A stretch of 64,000 nucleotides of DNA from Pseudobdellovibrionaceae bacterium (GCA_020635075.1 JACKAM010000001.1:682001-746000), one strand, 5' to 3'. Shown: positions 50,831 to 60,515, counted from the stretch's first letter. A program made the numbers and translations. Notes: generated by a model from the sequence alone, not told the origin.

Positions 50831-53671
50831 ATGAAGAAACGAGCACCCTTAATCGGTGGAGTGCTGCTTTTTTGTTTAGCCATTGCGTTTATTTACATGG
50901 GACTTTCTAAGTCACTGCCCACGTCCTTTAAGGCATTTGACTCCGCAAAATCAGTTCAGAGCCAGACGGACATGTCTTCTCAAGATCCGGCCGCCAATAA
51001 AGCGAGGGACCAGGAGACGGCCGTGCCTCCCGCCGAAGTTAAAACTTCAGCTCCCGCTGTATGGGCCATTGTCGATGTGAGTCCTAAACGCGTTCAGGCT
51101 TGGTTAAAGCGTTTGGACGAACCCTTTGGTTTTGTGAAAACGGCTGTGCCCATCAAGATGGACCCACAGGCCTTAGTCGAAGGGGTCTTGCCTCCCGGAA
51201 TCTCTCCAAAAGGTCATCCCATGCGCCGTTATCTGCGGCTGCCCTTGGGCAATGGTGAGGAAGTCCTGGCTGAGCAGACACGGGTGGACAGTCACCCTGG
51301 AGATATGATGACATGGGTGGGGGAAATCCCCGAGGCTCAATTTTCAGACGTTTTTCTAACCTACAATCAAGGTGTTTGGCACGGTCATGTCAAATGGGAT
51401 GATCGTACCTTTGAGATCGCCTATGGCGACGGTGGTGTTCACCTCCTGCGCGAGGTCAACACCGATGCACTCCCGCCTGATCATCCTGGCGATGGTAAAG
51501 ACCTTCCCTCCATTTCAGAAGAGGAGGCTCAGGCTGATGAAGCCACCCATGACGGCGGGGTGGAAGCGGCGGGCGATGAAGAGATTCCTGAGATTGTGGC
51601 GGATGCCGTGGTGATTCGCCTGTTGGGTGCCTACAACACTGACGCCAAAAACAAGGCCGGTGGAAAGAGTGCGATTGAAGCCCAAATGGGGACAGGAGCC
51701 TCTCAGACAACCACGGCCTTTTCTCGTGGTGCCGTCGATGCCCAGATGCAATTGGTTCACATGGTTGAATACAACTACACTCAAAATACGACGAGTATGT
51801 CTACGGATCTCGGAAATTTTCGTGGATCATCCGATGGTTTTATGGACAATGTTCACGCCCTGAGAGATCAATACAAGGCTGATATGACCATTCTCATGCT
51901 CGGGTCGACTGCCGGAGGAGCATGTGGGGTCGGCTACCTTCTTCGTAGCTCGACAGCCTCTGTTGTGAAGTCCACCCAGTTCGCCACGGTGTCGGCAACT
52001 TGCGCGACATCTTATTACAGCTACGCCCATGAGCTCGGCCATAACATGGGCAATCACCATGACCCGCGAAATGCCAGTGGCGGTGGGTACTTCAGTTATT
52101 CCACCGGACACTTTAATGAAAGCGCCCGGGTGCGTACCACCATGTCTTATGCCTGCCCAAATGTGAGTTGCACAAGACATTTGTACTACTCCAACCCGTC
52201 TGTGAACTTCTCTGGCGTGCCATCAGGGGTGGCCAACACCTCGGATAACTGCCGCAGTCTGAGAACCACAACCCCGCTAGTGGGTAACGTTTATCCCCCC
52301 GATGGGACCCCTTCTATTACGACCCAGCCGGTTGGCCGGAATGTACCAGTTGGAGGTGCCATCAACCTGTCTGTCGCCGCGACGGGGACCCCCAGCCCGA
52401 GCTACCAGTGGTACCTTAATGGTTCGGTCATTTCTGGCAAAACATCTGCCAGTCTAAGCATTAGTAATGCTCAGACATCTCATTCGGGTCGCTACAAGGT
52501 TCGAGTTTACAACACGGCCGGTGAGGTCTACTCCACAGAAGTGACAGTTACCGTTTATCAACCTGTGCAGATAACGACACAGCCAATAGCATCAACCACG
52601 GTGGCTCAAGGGTCATCCTTCTCCCTGCGAGTGGTGGCCTCAGGAACCGGAACTCTCAGTTATCAATGGTACCGAAACTCAGCGGCAATTTCAGGTGCAA
52701 CCAGCGCGACTTATAACGTGGCGTCCGCGAGTTCCGGAAATATTGGTACCTTTTATGTGCGGGTTTCGAGCCCTTACAATTCAGTGAATTCCAATAATGC
52801 GGTGGTGACCTTGGGTGGTCCACCGGTGATCACAACCCAGCCGCCAACGACAGTGGCCGTTCTGGAAGGCACCACCTTGAGTGTGACATCTGTGGTCGTG
52901 GGTGGATCCGCTCCCTTTACCTATCAGTGGTACAATGGAACGACGGCCATTGCTGGTCAGACCAGCAAGAATTTGAGCATCGCTAATATCCAGGCGTCTC
53001 AGGCGGGAGGCTACAGACTACAAGTCACCAATCAATATGGCAGTGTTTATAGCAACTTCTGTCAAATTGTGGTGGAATTCCCGCCCAGTATTCTCGGACA
53101 ACCCTTAGCCCTCACCCGGGTGACTGAAGGGGAAAACGTCACACTTTCTGTGGTGGCTGGCGGTGTGCCATCAGTGAGTTATCAATGGCGACGGAATGGG
53201 ACTAATTTGACGGGCAAAACAACCAACAGTTTGAGCCTACCGTCGATCAACCGAACTCAGGCAGGTCAGTACACGGTAGTGGTGACCAACACGCGTGGTT
53301 CTGTTACCAGCAGCAATGCAGTGGTGGAAGTCCAGTATGCACCGGAGATCACCTCTCAGCCCGCTGCAGTTACTGTGGCATGGGGCGAGTCGGCGAGTCT
53401 CAATTCAGGAGCGGTGGGCGTGCCGACTCCGACCTATCAATGGTACCACAACGGAGTAGTTGTTCCGGGCGCTACTGGCATCAATCTGAGTTGGGCCAAT
53501 GTGGATTGGAAGGATCGAGGGACCTACGAGCTTGAAGTTCGCAATTCATTGGGAACAATCTGGACTCAGTCAGTGGAACTCAAACTTCAGTCCATTCAGC
53601 GAGTTGTGGATAACGAAGGGAACGCGGTTCCCATCTCTCTTGATCGCACAGCAGGAGTGTACGGGCCATGA
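50831..53671 (+). CDS. Reprolysin-type metalloprotease with five Ig-like domains
   Basis: 946 residues. An N-terminal signal anchor (LIGGVLLFCLAIAFIYMG) is followed by a prodomain-like region. The catalytic zinc motif is HELGHNMGNHHD (His400-Asp411), the HExxHxxGxxHD form of M12B/reprolysin metzincins, and the Met-turn is at Met438 (TTMSYAC). From about 495 to the end there are five immunoglobulin-like domains of about 85 residues, each with P..YQWY/R.NG and a terminal G-x-Y tract. The mature protease may act outside the cell or at the surface, with Ig domains as adhesive arms. It is coupled to the next gene. Confidence 0.92.
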   Translation: MKKRAPLIGGVLLFCLAIAFIYMGLSKSLPTSFKAFDSAKSVQSQTDMSSQDPAANKARDQETAVPPAEVKTSAPAVWAIVDVSPKRVQAWLKRLDEPFGFVKTAVPIKMDPQALVEGVLPPGISPKGHPMRRYLRLPLGNGEEVLAEQTRVDSHPGDMMTWVGEIPEAQFSDVFLTYNQGVWHGHVKWDDRTFEIAYGDGGVHLLREVNTDALPPDHPGDGKDLPSISEEEAQADEATHDGGVEAAGDEEIPEIVADAVVIRLLGAYNTDAKNKAGGKSAIEAQMGTGASQTTTAFSRGAVDAQMQLVHMVEYNYTQNTTSMSTDLGNFRGSSDGFMDNVHALRDQYKADMTILMLGSTAGGACGVGYLLRSSTASVVKSTQFATVSATCATSYYSYAHELGHNMGNHHDPRNASGGGYFSYSTGHFNESARVRTTMSYACPNVSCTRHLYYSNPSVNFSGVPSGVANTSDNCRSLRTTTPLVGNVYPPDGTPSITTQPVGRNVPVGGAINLSVAATGTPSPSYQWYLNGSVISGKTSASLSISNAQTSHSGRYKVRVYNTAGEVYSTEVTVTVYQPVQITTQPIASTTVAQGSSFSLRVVASGTGTLSYQWYRNSAAISGATSATYNVASASSGNIGTFYVRVSSPYNSVNSNNAVVTLGGPPVITTQPPTTVAVLEGTTLSVTSVVVGGSAPFTYQWYNGTTAIAGQTSKNLSIANIQASQAGGYRLQVTNQYGSVYSNFCQIVVEFPPSILGQPLALTRVTEGENVTLSVVAGGVPSVSYQWRRNGTNLTGKTTNSLSLPSINRTQAGQYTVVVTNTRGSVTSSNAVVEVQYAPEITSQPAAVTVAWGESASLNSGAVGVPTPTYQWYHNGVVVPGATGINLSWANVDWKDRGTYELEVRNSLGTIWTQSVELKLQSIQRVVDNEGNAVPISLDRTAGVYGP

Positions 53672-54855
53672 AAAAAACCAATCTCATTCCTAAAAACAGT
53701 TGGATGATTGTTCTGTTGGCTACGATCGGCCTTTCCCTTCCGCTGGTTTTTCAAAACTGTGGCGAGGGTTTTTCGGTGCGTGGGTTTGACACGGTCACTA
53801 TGGCCTATGGAGGTGTGTTCCGAAAGGACTGCCTAGAACGGGAAGACGTCGACAGTTGTTTGTATTTTAAAAACCCTGTTTCTCAAAAAGGGCAACCTGT
53901 CGCTGCCGATGAAATGGCAGGACTTCAACTGCTAGCTGTTCAACTTAAGGATTTGGATGGGTCTGGCTACCTCAAGAACGACAGTTTCGAAGTCTACTCG
54001 GCCCAACACGGTCGTGCTCAGGCGGGCGATCAATCCTGGCGCTTTCGCTATGGTACAACCGGAGCCGAGGGTTTGCCTCAGGTGATGGCCTACTACTGGG
54101 CCCAGACCTCTCTCGCTGAAATTGAGAATCGACTCAATGGCCCTTCTGCCTTAGCCGGCAAGAATCTGAGCATCATCACGGAGGCGGGCTACACCGGTTT
54201 TTCCGTGGCCGAGAGCAAGATATTCTTGGCTCAAGGGTCTCGCCAGGTGGACAATGCAGCTTGGAGTGCTGATGTTCTCATTCATCTTTTGATGGAAGCT
54301 CATATCTATTATTCAAGTGCTGGTGCCGCTTACGATCTGACAGGAGACACAAACCACCAGGACTGCGGCCCCCAGGATGGACCTGTCTTTCAATTGGAAT
54401 GTTGCACAAGTCAAAACGGCTGCTCCCGGGCCCTGACAGCCGGGCTAGCGGATTTTTGGGTGGCGCGGATGTTTCCCGACGCTCCGACTCTTGGCGAAAG
54501 TTTGAGCCAAAACGTCAATGGGCTTACTCACTGTGGGCAAAGTCGTCACTTAGAGTACATGGCTGGCATGACTGCAGCTGCAGCCTATGGGGCCTGTGAC
54601 TCTGTCGGATATCCAGGTCAGGTTTATACCATGGGCTCTTTGATGGCCTCGATCTGGTTTGAAATCTGGAAAGAGGCCCGGGCGGCGGATAGTGCATGGG
54701 AAGTGGAAGCTTTGTTTTTGGAGTCCCAAAAGTACATTACCGGGCAGGATGATTTTGTTAGCTTTTTAGGCAAGATTCGCCAGGCTGATGGACGGATGTT
54801 CAATGGCAAGTGGTCGGCTCGATTCGAAGCCGAGTTTGCAAAGCGAGGTCTGTGA
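53668..54855 (+). CDS. FQNCG-type lipoprotein, unknown function
   Basis: 395 residues, starting 4 bases before the protease stop (ATGA overlap). The signal peptide ends VFQNCGEGFS, the lipoprotein context seen also at 13000. Cys pairs (KDCLEREDVDSC, DCGPQDGP, LECCTSQNGC) and a stretch LLMEAHIYYSSAGAAYDL are present. No catalytic motif is recognised. Translational coupling with the Ig-metalloprotease suggests that it is an anchor, inhibitor or substrate of it. Confidence 0.82.
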   Translation: MKKTNLIPKNSWMIVLLATIGLSLPLVFQNCGEGFSVRGFDTVTMAYGGVFRKDCLEREDVDSCLYFKNPVSQKGQPVAADEMAGLQLLAVQLKDLDGSGYLKNDSFEVYSAQHGRAQAGDQSWRFRYGTTGAEGLPQVMAYYWAQTSLAEIENRLNGPSALAGKNLSIITEAGYTGFSVAESKIFLAQGSRQVDNAAWSADVLIHLLMEAHIYYSSAGAAYDLTGDTNHQDCGPQDGPVFQLECCTSQNGCSRALTAGLADFWVARMFPDAPTLGESLSQNVNGLTHCGQSRHLEYMAGMTAAAAYGACDSVGYPGQVYTMGSLMASIWFEIWKEARAADSAWEVEALFLESQKYITGQDDFVSFLGKIRQADGRMFNGKWSARFEAEFAKRGL

Positions 54856-54874
54856 TTATTCCTTAAGTGGGCCT

Positions 54875-56353
54875 TCAAGAAGCAATGGGCCCAACGTTCT
54901 TGGAATCATCAGCCTTTGCCCTATCTCCAGCTAGTGGAATCTCTGCGACAAATGAGGTGTTGGGGTGATCCTGGTCGTAAAAGAAACGGCCCTTGTGATC
55001 CTTCATGATTGAGCGGGAAATACTGAGTCCCAGTCCAGTACCTTTGCCGATCTCTTTGGTGGTAAAAAAGGGCTGCAAGATTTTCTCTTGTACATCAGGC
55101 GGAATTCCCGCCCCACAGTCCGTGACTCTCATTTGGCAGTATTGGTCGCGTTTATTTAACTCGACTCGAATCCACTTTTCTCCTTGGTGGCCGTCAATCG
55201 CATCCATGGCATTTTGAACAAGGTTGAGGAGGACTTGAGAGACCTGCACCTCTCGGCACTGAATCATGATGGGTTCAGCAGGGGGAGTGTAGTCGAGCCT
55301 GACATTATTATTCTTGAGCTTTTCCTGACATAGGCTCAGGGTGTCGTCGACGATCATCCCCATGGAAGCCGCTTGAAAGGGCGCGGCCGAATCGTCACGG
55401 GCATAGGTGCGCAAGCTGCGCACGATTTTCGCAATTCTGGCCGTGGTGGCGGTGATGCCATCACTAATTTTCGTCAGTTGAGCAGGATCGAGGCGGTTGC
55501 GCTTGACCTGTTGGCCGAGGATTTCGGCGTAGCCTTGGATGATAGTCAGTGGGTTGTTGATTTCATGGGCCACGCCTCCCGCCATTTCACCTAGCGTGGA
55601 GAGCTTCGACGCCTGCACAGTTCGAGCCTGTTCCTCCTTGAGGAGATGCTCCGCCTGGGTTTTAAGACGAAGATTGAGCGCGTATCCGCGCATCACGAGC
55701 AGCCAGAACACCAGTACGATGGTGAAGGCCACCAGTGACAGAGTGATTCCGACAGTGAGTGATTTGTTCTGCGACTCCAAAATCGCATCTCGCCGGGTGC
55801 TGAGCTGCTCAGAGACCTCCTGTAGGGCTCCCGTGTATTGGTCCCCCGCATAGAGGTAGCGATCAGATTCGAATAGCCTGCGGGCTTCCTGTGCGTTATT
55901 GTCCTTTAGAAGGCGAAAGATTTCCAGTTCAATAGCACTCAGGTTTTCCCGCGAGGGGAGCTGATAGGCCCGTCCCAACTCCTTGGCTGGAGCCAAAGTG
56001 TATTGAGTCAATTCCTGATTCTGTTCCAGAGCCCCCATGAAAATTTCATGTTCCTCTTCCAGTTTGGCATCGCCTTTGGTGACCGCCAGTTCCACCAGCG
56101 CCATGATCCTTTCGTGCAGCCTCAGATTGATTGAGTTGCGTTCAACAATAGGGAAGTGGGTCTCGTAGATATCTCTAAAGGCCTTGCGGTTTGAGACTTG
56201 AAAGTAGAACTGGGTGGTAATAAACACCAGTGTCGCTATGATAGCTGCCCATCCCGTGACTTTCGGGAACGCGGTGCGATCAACAGTCTCCTCACGACCC
56301 GTGCGGATGTCCTGAGTGACTTCGTTATCTAACTCTGTGGGCTCCATTGTCAT
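54875..56353 (-). CDS. Sensor histidine kinase, membrane-bound
   Basis: 492 residues from the ATG at 56353 (GGGGGAG upstream). Two membrane helices (AIIATLVFITTQFYF; VGITLSLVAFTIVLVFWLLV) flank a periplasmic helical sensor of about 150 residues. Then come the dimerisation domain with the phospho-His (LGEMAGGVAHEINNPLT) and an ATPase domain with N box (LVQNAMDAI), G1 (DCGAGIPP), F (PFFTTK) and G2 (GTGLGLSI). It is divergent from a lone receiver gene 226 bases away, its likely partner. Confidence 0.93.
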   Translation of the reverse strand: MTMEPTELDNEVTQDIRTGREETVDRTAFPKVTGWAAIIATLVFITTQFYFQVSNRKAFRDIYETHFPIVERNSINLRLHERIMALVELAVTKGDAKLEEEHEIFMGALEQNQELTQYTLAPAKELGRAYQLPSRENLSAIELEIFRLLKDNNAQEARRLFESDRYLYAGDQYTGALQEVSEQLSTRRDAILESQNKSLTVGITLSLVAFTIVLVFWLLVMRGYALNLRLKTQAEHLLKEEQARTVQASKLSTLGEMAGGVAHEINNPLTIIQGYAEILGQQVKRNRLDPAQLTKISDGITATTARIAKIVRSLRTYARDDSAAPFQAASMGMIVDDTLSLCQEKLKNNNVRLDYTPPAEPIMIQCREVQVSQVLLNLVQNAMDAIDGHQGEKWIRVELNKRDQYCQMRVTDCGAGIPPDVQEKILQPFFTTKEIGKGTGLGLSISRSIMKDHKGRFFYDQDHPNTSFVAEIPLAGDRAKADDSKNVGPIAS

Positions 56354-56579
56354 TGGCTTAGCTCCCCCTGGACCAGACCTAGAGCTTATCGGAGTCTGGC
56401 AGTTCAAATTCAACATTGATGAGGCCCATTCTCAAACTTGGATCAATGTTGAGTTAAGGACGGACTTAGTAAGTACACCTGTACCTAATTGAAACATATT
56501 TTTGAAGAAACCTTCCTAAGGGCTTCATATTCCTGTGACTTTCATTGATTATTCTAGTGGGGAAGCAAGGAGTTCGAAA

Positions 56580-56978
56580 ATGACGACTGAAGCAGCAAAC
56601 GTAGAAGTAAAAAAATGGAAAGTCCTGATCGTCGATGATGAAGAGCTGATTCGCAGCTTCCTTGAAATGGCTCTAGATGACCTGGATTGCGAGATCCAGT
56701 TTGCCGAAAATGGCAATCAAGGATTTGAAAAGGCCCTGGATTTTCGCCCCGACCTCATTATATCTGATGTATTGATGCCAGGAGGAACAGGCGAGTCTTT
56801 GGTACGACGACTTCGTGAAGAGGTCACGGACTATCGGCCCCACGTGATTCTGATTTCCGGGTATTCTCACCTCACCGATGAAGAGGCAGAAAATCTTGGA
56901 GTCGATAAGCTGGTGGCCAAGCCCTTTCAGCTGGATCAGATGGTAGGTTTTATTCGCCAGGTGTTAGGCTTGCAGTAA
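56580..56978 (+). CDS. Single-domain response regulator
   Basis: 132 residues from the ATG at 56580 (AAGGAG at 11 bases; a GTG at 56535 is possible). Receiver features: Asp19-Asp20, phospho-acceptor Asp63 (IISDVLMP), Ser93 switch (LISGYS) and Lys114 (VAKPF). There is no output domain, so it works by protein contact, like CheY or Spo0F. It is divergent from the histidine kinase. Its 3' end overlaps the convergent nitronate-monooxygenase-like gene by 15 bases. Confidence 0.93.
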   Translation: MTTEAANVEVKKWKVLIVDDEELIRSFLEMALDDLDCEIQFAENGNQGFEKALDFRPDLIISDVLMPGGTGESLVRRLREEVTDYRPHVILISGYSHLTDEEAENLGVDKLVAKPFQLDQMVGFIRQVLGLQ

Positions 56979-57974
56979 AGCGGAGCTTCCCGTTCCGGGG
57001 AGCCCGCGAATGGTGGCGAAGTATTCCTGCGCCAATTTTTTAACAATATCCTCACAGCTGAGAATTTCATGGATCAGGCCCACGGTTTGTCCCGCGCTCC
57101 AAACCGTTTTCCAAGTGGGTCCTTGGGCGGCTTTTTCCATGGCCTTCATGCCCATCAGATGAATCAAAGGCACCACATACTTTTTTGAGACTTTGTTCTT
57201 TTTGAGAGCATGAACAATCCAAGGCAAATCCAGCCCAGTCTTTTCGATATATTCGGTTTTGATCACTGAGGCGGGAGTGCCAGACACCCTGGTCGTCAGC
57301 ACAATATCCTCAGGCCCGGCGTCGAGGACGGCCTGTTTGTAAGCCGCATCCACTTGAGCCTCCTGGCTGGCGATAAACCGGGTTCCGACAGAGACAGCGG
57401 AGGCCCCCAAAGCCAGGGCTGCCGCCATGGTGGCACCGTTGCCAATGCCGCCGGCGGCAATAATGGGAATGGAGAGTTTCTCCTTGAGCCAAGGAATGAG
57501 GACAATTGGTGAAATGGGGCCCGCATGGCCGCCGGCTCCGGTGCCGACAGCGATCACACCATCAGCGCCCATATCCTGAATCTTAAGGGCGTGTTCCAGA
57601 TTAGTGACGTCACAAAATACTTTGGCTCCGTTTTTATGAGCCTCTGCAATTACCCCTTTTGGATTGCCCAGGCTGGTGATAAAGGCCTCGACCCCATATT
57701 CGAGAGCCCATTTAAGATCTTCCCCCTGCCTGGTATTGGATTTGTTGACAATAATGTTCACGCCAATCGGTTTGGATGTCTTGGCCTTCATTTCCTGAAG
57801 GGCCTTTTTGTACTCTTCGATCGGGCGGTAGTTGAGAGAGGGGAAGGTGCCCAGGCCTCCGGATTCAGAGACGGCGACGACCATGGGAACATTAGAGACG
57901 AGAAACATGGGGGCGCCGATAATGGGGTAGGAACAGCCAACGAGGCGAGTAAAATCAGTAGGGATCGTGTTCAT
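56964..57974 (-). CDS. Nitronate monooxygenase / FMN-dependent 2-nitropropane dioxygenase-like
   Basis: 336 residues from the ATG at 57974 (AAAAGGAG upstream). TIM-barrel FMN enzyme motifs: YPIIGAPMFLVSN, ESGGLGTFPSLNY, GTGAGGHAG, IIAAGGIGNGATMAAALALGASAVSVGTRFIASQEA. Family members oxidise nitroalkanes or act as enoyl-ACP reductase-like enzymes; which applies is not clear. The end overlaps the response regulator on the opposite strand. Confidence 0.9.
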   Translation of the reverse strand: MNTIPTDFTRLVGCSYPIIGAPMFLVSNVPMVVAVSESGGLGTFPSLNYRPIEEYKKALQEMKAKTSKPIGVNIIVNKSNTRQGEDLKWALEYGVEAFITSLGNPKGVIAEAHKNGAKVFCDVTNLEHALKIQDMGADGVIAVGTGAGGHAGPISPIVLIPWLKEKLSIPIIAAGGIGNGATMAAALALGASAVSVGTRFIASQEAQVDAAYKQAVLDAGPEDIVLTTRVSGTPASVIKTEYIEKTGLDLPWIVHALKKNKVSKKYVVPLIHLMGMKAMEKAAQGPTWKTVWSAGQTVGLIHEILSCEDIVKKLAQEYFATIRGLPGTGSSALLQA

Positions 57975-58223
57975 GCCAGATCGTCTCCTTTTGAAACGAC
58001 TCATTCTAGCACAGCTCTAAGGGGCAACAAGTCACATCCCAACAAGACGAATTGAATTGAACCAGTGGCCAGGCCTTTGGGCGAGGCTGCTTTGGTCGCG
58101 TTGTGGCTCTGGATGGGCCCTAGAGGCAGAGTGAATCAAACTGGCCCTGTCTCAGGGGGGGATTCATGCGGTTCACTGCCAACAATTCTTGGTGCAAAAG
58201 TAGAATTCCAGTATCCTAAATGT

Positions 58224-58943
58224 ATGCGTAGAAGAATTCGTCAGTTTTTTTGGTTTATGGTGATGGGTGGGGCTGTGATGGCCTTTCAGGCCTTTGTGAA
58301 GCCAAGCCTAGTAAAGGACATGGTTCGCGATGGGCGTCAGCAGATGCATGGGGAAGAGGCTCCCTCGCGTTCAACTGCGGCCACAAACCGGGAAAAGCCC
58401 TCTTTGATGAGTCGGGCCCTTGATAAGGGGTTGAGCCTAGTTCAGAAAGGCATCGACACTGCTTGTAAGGACTGTGGAATCCGTGTCTATGCACCGGAAG
58501 GAGTGAACGAGGAGGTTCGCACATCGAGCCGGGTTCGAGTGCTATTGCCACCTGAGGAAACGGGAAGAAAGAAAGATTTGTACAACAAGAAAGTCGGCAA
58601 TAAACACTACGTGTACAAGGATGGGAAGTACTATCAGGGTGTGGAAAATCAGGTTTACTATGACAAAAGCGGCACGCCCACCCTGGTCATTGATCGTGCT
58701 CAAAATAGGTACGCGGTTAATGAGGCGGACGAGGATGAGGATGGTGAGCGAGCAGGTGGGGTCAATCCCAAACCTCGGGCTCGCCGTGCTGGGGGCAAAG
58801 ACGGAGCATTCGTTGACTCCGGTGTTCCGGAGGGCCTAAATGCCTATGGCCCTGGTGCGATGAAAGATATGGTCCATACCGTGAAGCAGGCGAAAAAGAA
58901 TATTCAGGAAAAGAACAAGGCTCTCAAGATCCTTTCAAAATAA
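58224..58943 (+). CDS. Membrane-anchored protein of unknown function
   Basis: 239 residues from the ATG at 58224; the frame extends to 58065, but that part does not read like protein. Start MRRRIRQFFWFMVMGGAVMAF is a basic anchor. The centre has VYKDGKYYQGVENQVYYDKSGTPTLV, repeat-like Tyr/Gly strands, and a Lys-rich C-terminal helix. A Cys pair (CKDCGIRVY) is present. No family is recognised. The HAD gene starts 2 bases after its stop. Confidence 0.7.
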   Translation: MRRRIRQFFWFMVMGGAVMAFQAFVKPSLVKDMVRDGRQQMHGEEAPSRSTAATNREKPSLMSRALDKGLSLVQKGIDTACKDCGIRVYAPEGVNEEVRTSSRVRVLLPPEETGRKKDLYNKKVGNKHYVYKDGKYYQGVENQVYYDKSGTPTLVIDRAQNRYAVNEADEDEDGERAGGVNPKPRARRAGGKDGAFVDSGVPEGLNAYGPGAMKDMVHTVKQAKKNIQEKNKALKILSK

Positions 58944-58945
58944 GA

Positions 58946-59827
58946 GTGAAAACAGCAAAGAACCAACTGCGCCATCTCTATATCTCTGATTTGGATGGAA
59001 CCCTTCTCTGCCCACGAGGCACCCTGTCTCGTTTTTCCCGGGAGCAGCTAACGAAAATGTTGTCGGAAGGTTTGCCTTTTACTGTGGCGACGGCTCGAAG
59101 TCTTGAATCAGTAAGAGTCATTCTCAAAGGACTGCCTTTGCGTTTGCCAGTCATTCATTTCAATGGAGCCATGATCAGTGACTTTTCAACCGGTCAGCAC
59201 TTTTCGGTTCTTAGCTTTGAACAGAGTTTGGCTCAATTGGTGGCGGAGTTTACCATTTCACGTATGGGGCACTGGCCCTATGTCTCCAGCTTTGATGGGG
59301 AGCACGATCATCTTTCTTATGAAGACATCCCAAACCTGGGCTATGATTGGTACGTCAAAGAGCGGGTAAAGTCCAAAGACCCTCGTCTTCGGCAAGTTCC
59401 ACGTGTGGACAAGATTTTGGATGAAGAGTCCACCATTTGTTTTACTGTAGTCTCAGGGTTCGATGTGCTCAATGTCTTTCGTCAGCAGCTTGAACAACAG
59501 TTTCCTAACCGGTTGCGGATTCGCTTTTTTCAGAATCCCTATGATCGGGATTGGTATTGGATCACCATTCAGCCCTACGCGGCTACCAAAGCCACGGCTA
59601 TTAAAAGGTTGTTGCAGGAGCAGCGCATGAGCGCCCAAGACCTGACTGTGTTCGGTGATCACTGTAACGACCAGGAGATGTTTGAAATTGCTGGTCGCGC
59701 CATTGCGGTGGCAAATGCTATAGAAGAGCTCAGGGCTCTCTCAACTCATCAAATTGGCCATCATGGTGATGACAGTGTGGTGGAATTCATTCGCCAAGAT
59801 TGGCAGCTCATCAGGCCGCGGGATTGA
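58946..59827 (+). CDS. HAD-superfamily (Cof-type) phosphatase
   Basis: 293 residues from a GTG. HAD motifs: SDLDGTLL with the nucleophile Asp (motif I), TVATARS (motif II), KATAIKRLL (motif III Lys) and FGDHCNDQEMF (motif IV), with a large C2B-type cap between. The family dephosphorylates sugar phosphates, flavin or phosphate-ester metabolites. The substrate is not predictable. It is probably co-transcribed with the preceding membrane protein gene. Confidence 0.93.
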   Translation: MKTAKNQLRHLYISDLDGTLLCPRGTLSRFSREQLTKMLSEGLPFTVATARSLESVRVILKGLPLRLPVIHFNGAMISDFSTGQHFSVLSFEQSLAQLVAEFTISRMGHWPYVSSFDGEHDHLSYEDIPNLGYDWYVKERVKSKDPRLRQVPRVDKILDEESTICFTVVSGFDVLNVFRQQLEQQFPNRLRIRFFQNPYDRDWYWITIQPYAATKATAIKRLLQEQRMSAQDLTVFGDHCNDQEMFEIAGRAIAVANAIEELRALSTHQIGHHGDDSVVEFIRQDWQLIRPRD

Positions 59828-59845
59828 GCGGCCCAAATTCAGACT

Positions 59846-60238
59846 TTAATTGGTGTAGTAAGGATTGTTGAATCCATTGGTGTAGCCGCCCGGATAGCCG
59901 GGTACACAACGGTTTTCGCCAGGAATGTAGCCGTAGCCGGGCAGTCCTTGGCATTGATTGAAGCACTGTTCGTACTCTGGAACCCATACCTGGTTAAAGT
60001 TGCAAGAGGTGACCCGTCCCTGCAGGCAGGCTCCGGTCTGTGGGTCCCAGCCAAAACCAGGGCGCCCATAGCACTGCTGGAGGCATCCTCGGCCTTCGAC
60101 CCACACATGGTTGTAGGAGCAGGCCTGGGCGGGTTCATTTCGACGTTTGTCATCCTTGCCACAAGCGGCGAGCAGCAGAGTAAAAATCATGGCTGCGCAT
60201 GAAAACCAAAACAAGGAGTGACTCATCCCTTTTTTCAT
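59846..60238 (-). CDS. Small Cys-rich lipoprotein
   Basis: 130 residues from the ATG at 60238. Lipobox LLAACGK. The mature part has two similar Cys units: CSYNHVWVEGRGCLQQC...GACLQG and CNFNQVWVPEYEQCFNQC...RCVPG, followed by a Gly/Tyr/Asn-rich tail (YPGGYTNGFNNPYYTN). The repeats look disulfide-bonded. Similar Cys units are common in Bdellovibrionota surface lipoproteins. Function unknown. Confidence 0.78.
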   Translation of the reverse strand: MKKGMSHSLFWFSCAAMIFTLLLAACGKDDKRRNEPAQACSYNHVWVEGRGCLQQCYGRPGFGWDPQTGACLQGRVTSCNFNQVWVPEYEQCFNQCQGLPGYGYIPGENRCVPGYPGGYTNGFNNPYYTN

Positions 60239-60438
60239 TCTGTTGTCCTTCGTTCGCTGAAACACAATTAAGCCCTCTCCCTTTTATCCTTCCATAGGGG
60301 AGTGGACCGCCAATTTTCGGCCGGTAGTGACAATTGAGGTCTATATATTGGCCGACAGAGGTCAGATAACGGGCTGTATACGTCGGTTGTACCAAGTGAT
60401 TACAAGCTATATGCCACGAAGGATCTTCACGGACAGTG

Positions 60439-60461
60439 GGCTGTCGAAATGTTCGACAGCC
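60439..60461. promoter_or_regulatory. Perfect 10-bp palindrome in intergenic region
   Basis: GGCTGTCGAA and TTCGACAGCC are exact complements with a 3-base centre (ATG), in the 277-base gap between the Cys-rich lipoprotein and the TPR gene. It may be an operator for a dimeric regulator or a short hairpin. There is no T run, so it is unlikely to be a terminator. The rest of the gap shows nothing else. Confidence 0.45.
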
Positions 60462-60515
60462 TCATGGATGGAAATTTGGAGTCTTGGGTCGCTCGCCCGA
60501 GATTAGGTTTTCCCT

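Noticed and set aside
54867..54893. TGGGCC/GGCCCA hairpin between the lipoprotein and histidine kinase genes
   Set aside because: It lies partly in the kinase coding sequence and has no T run on either strand.
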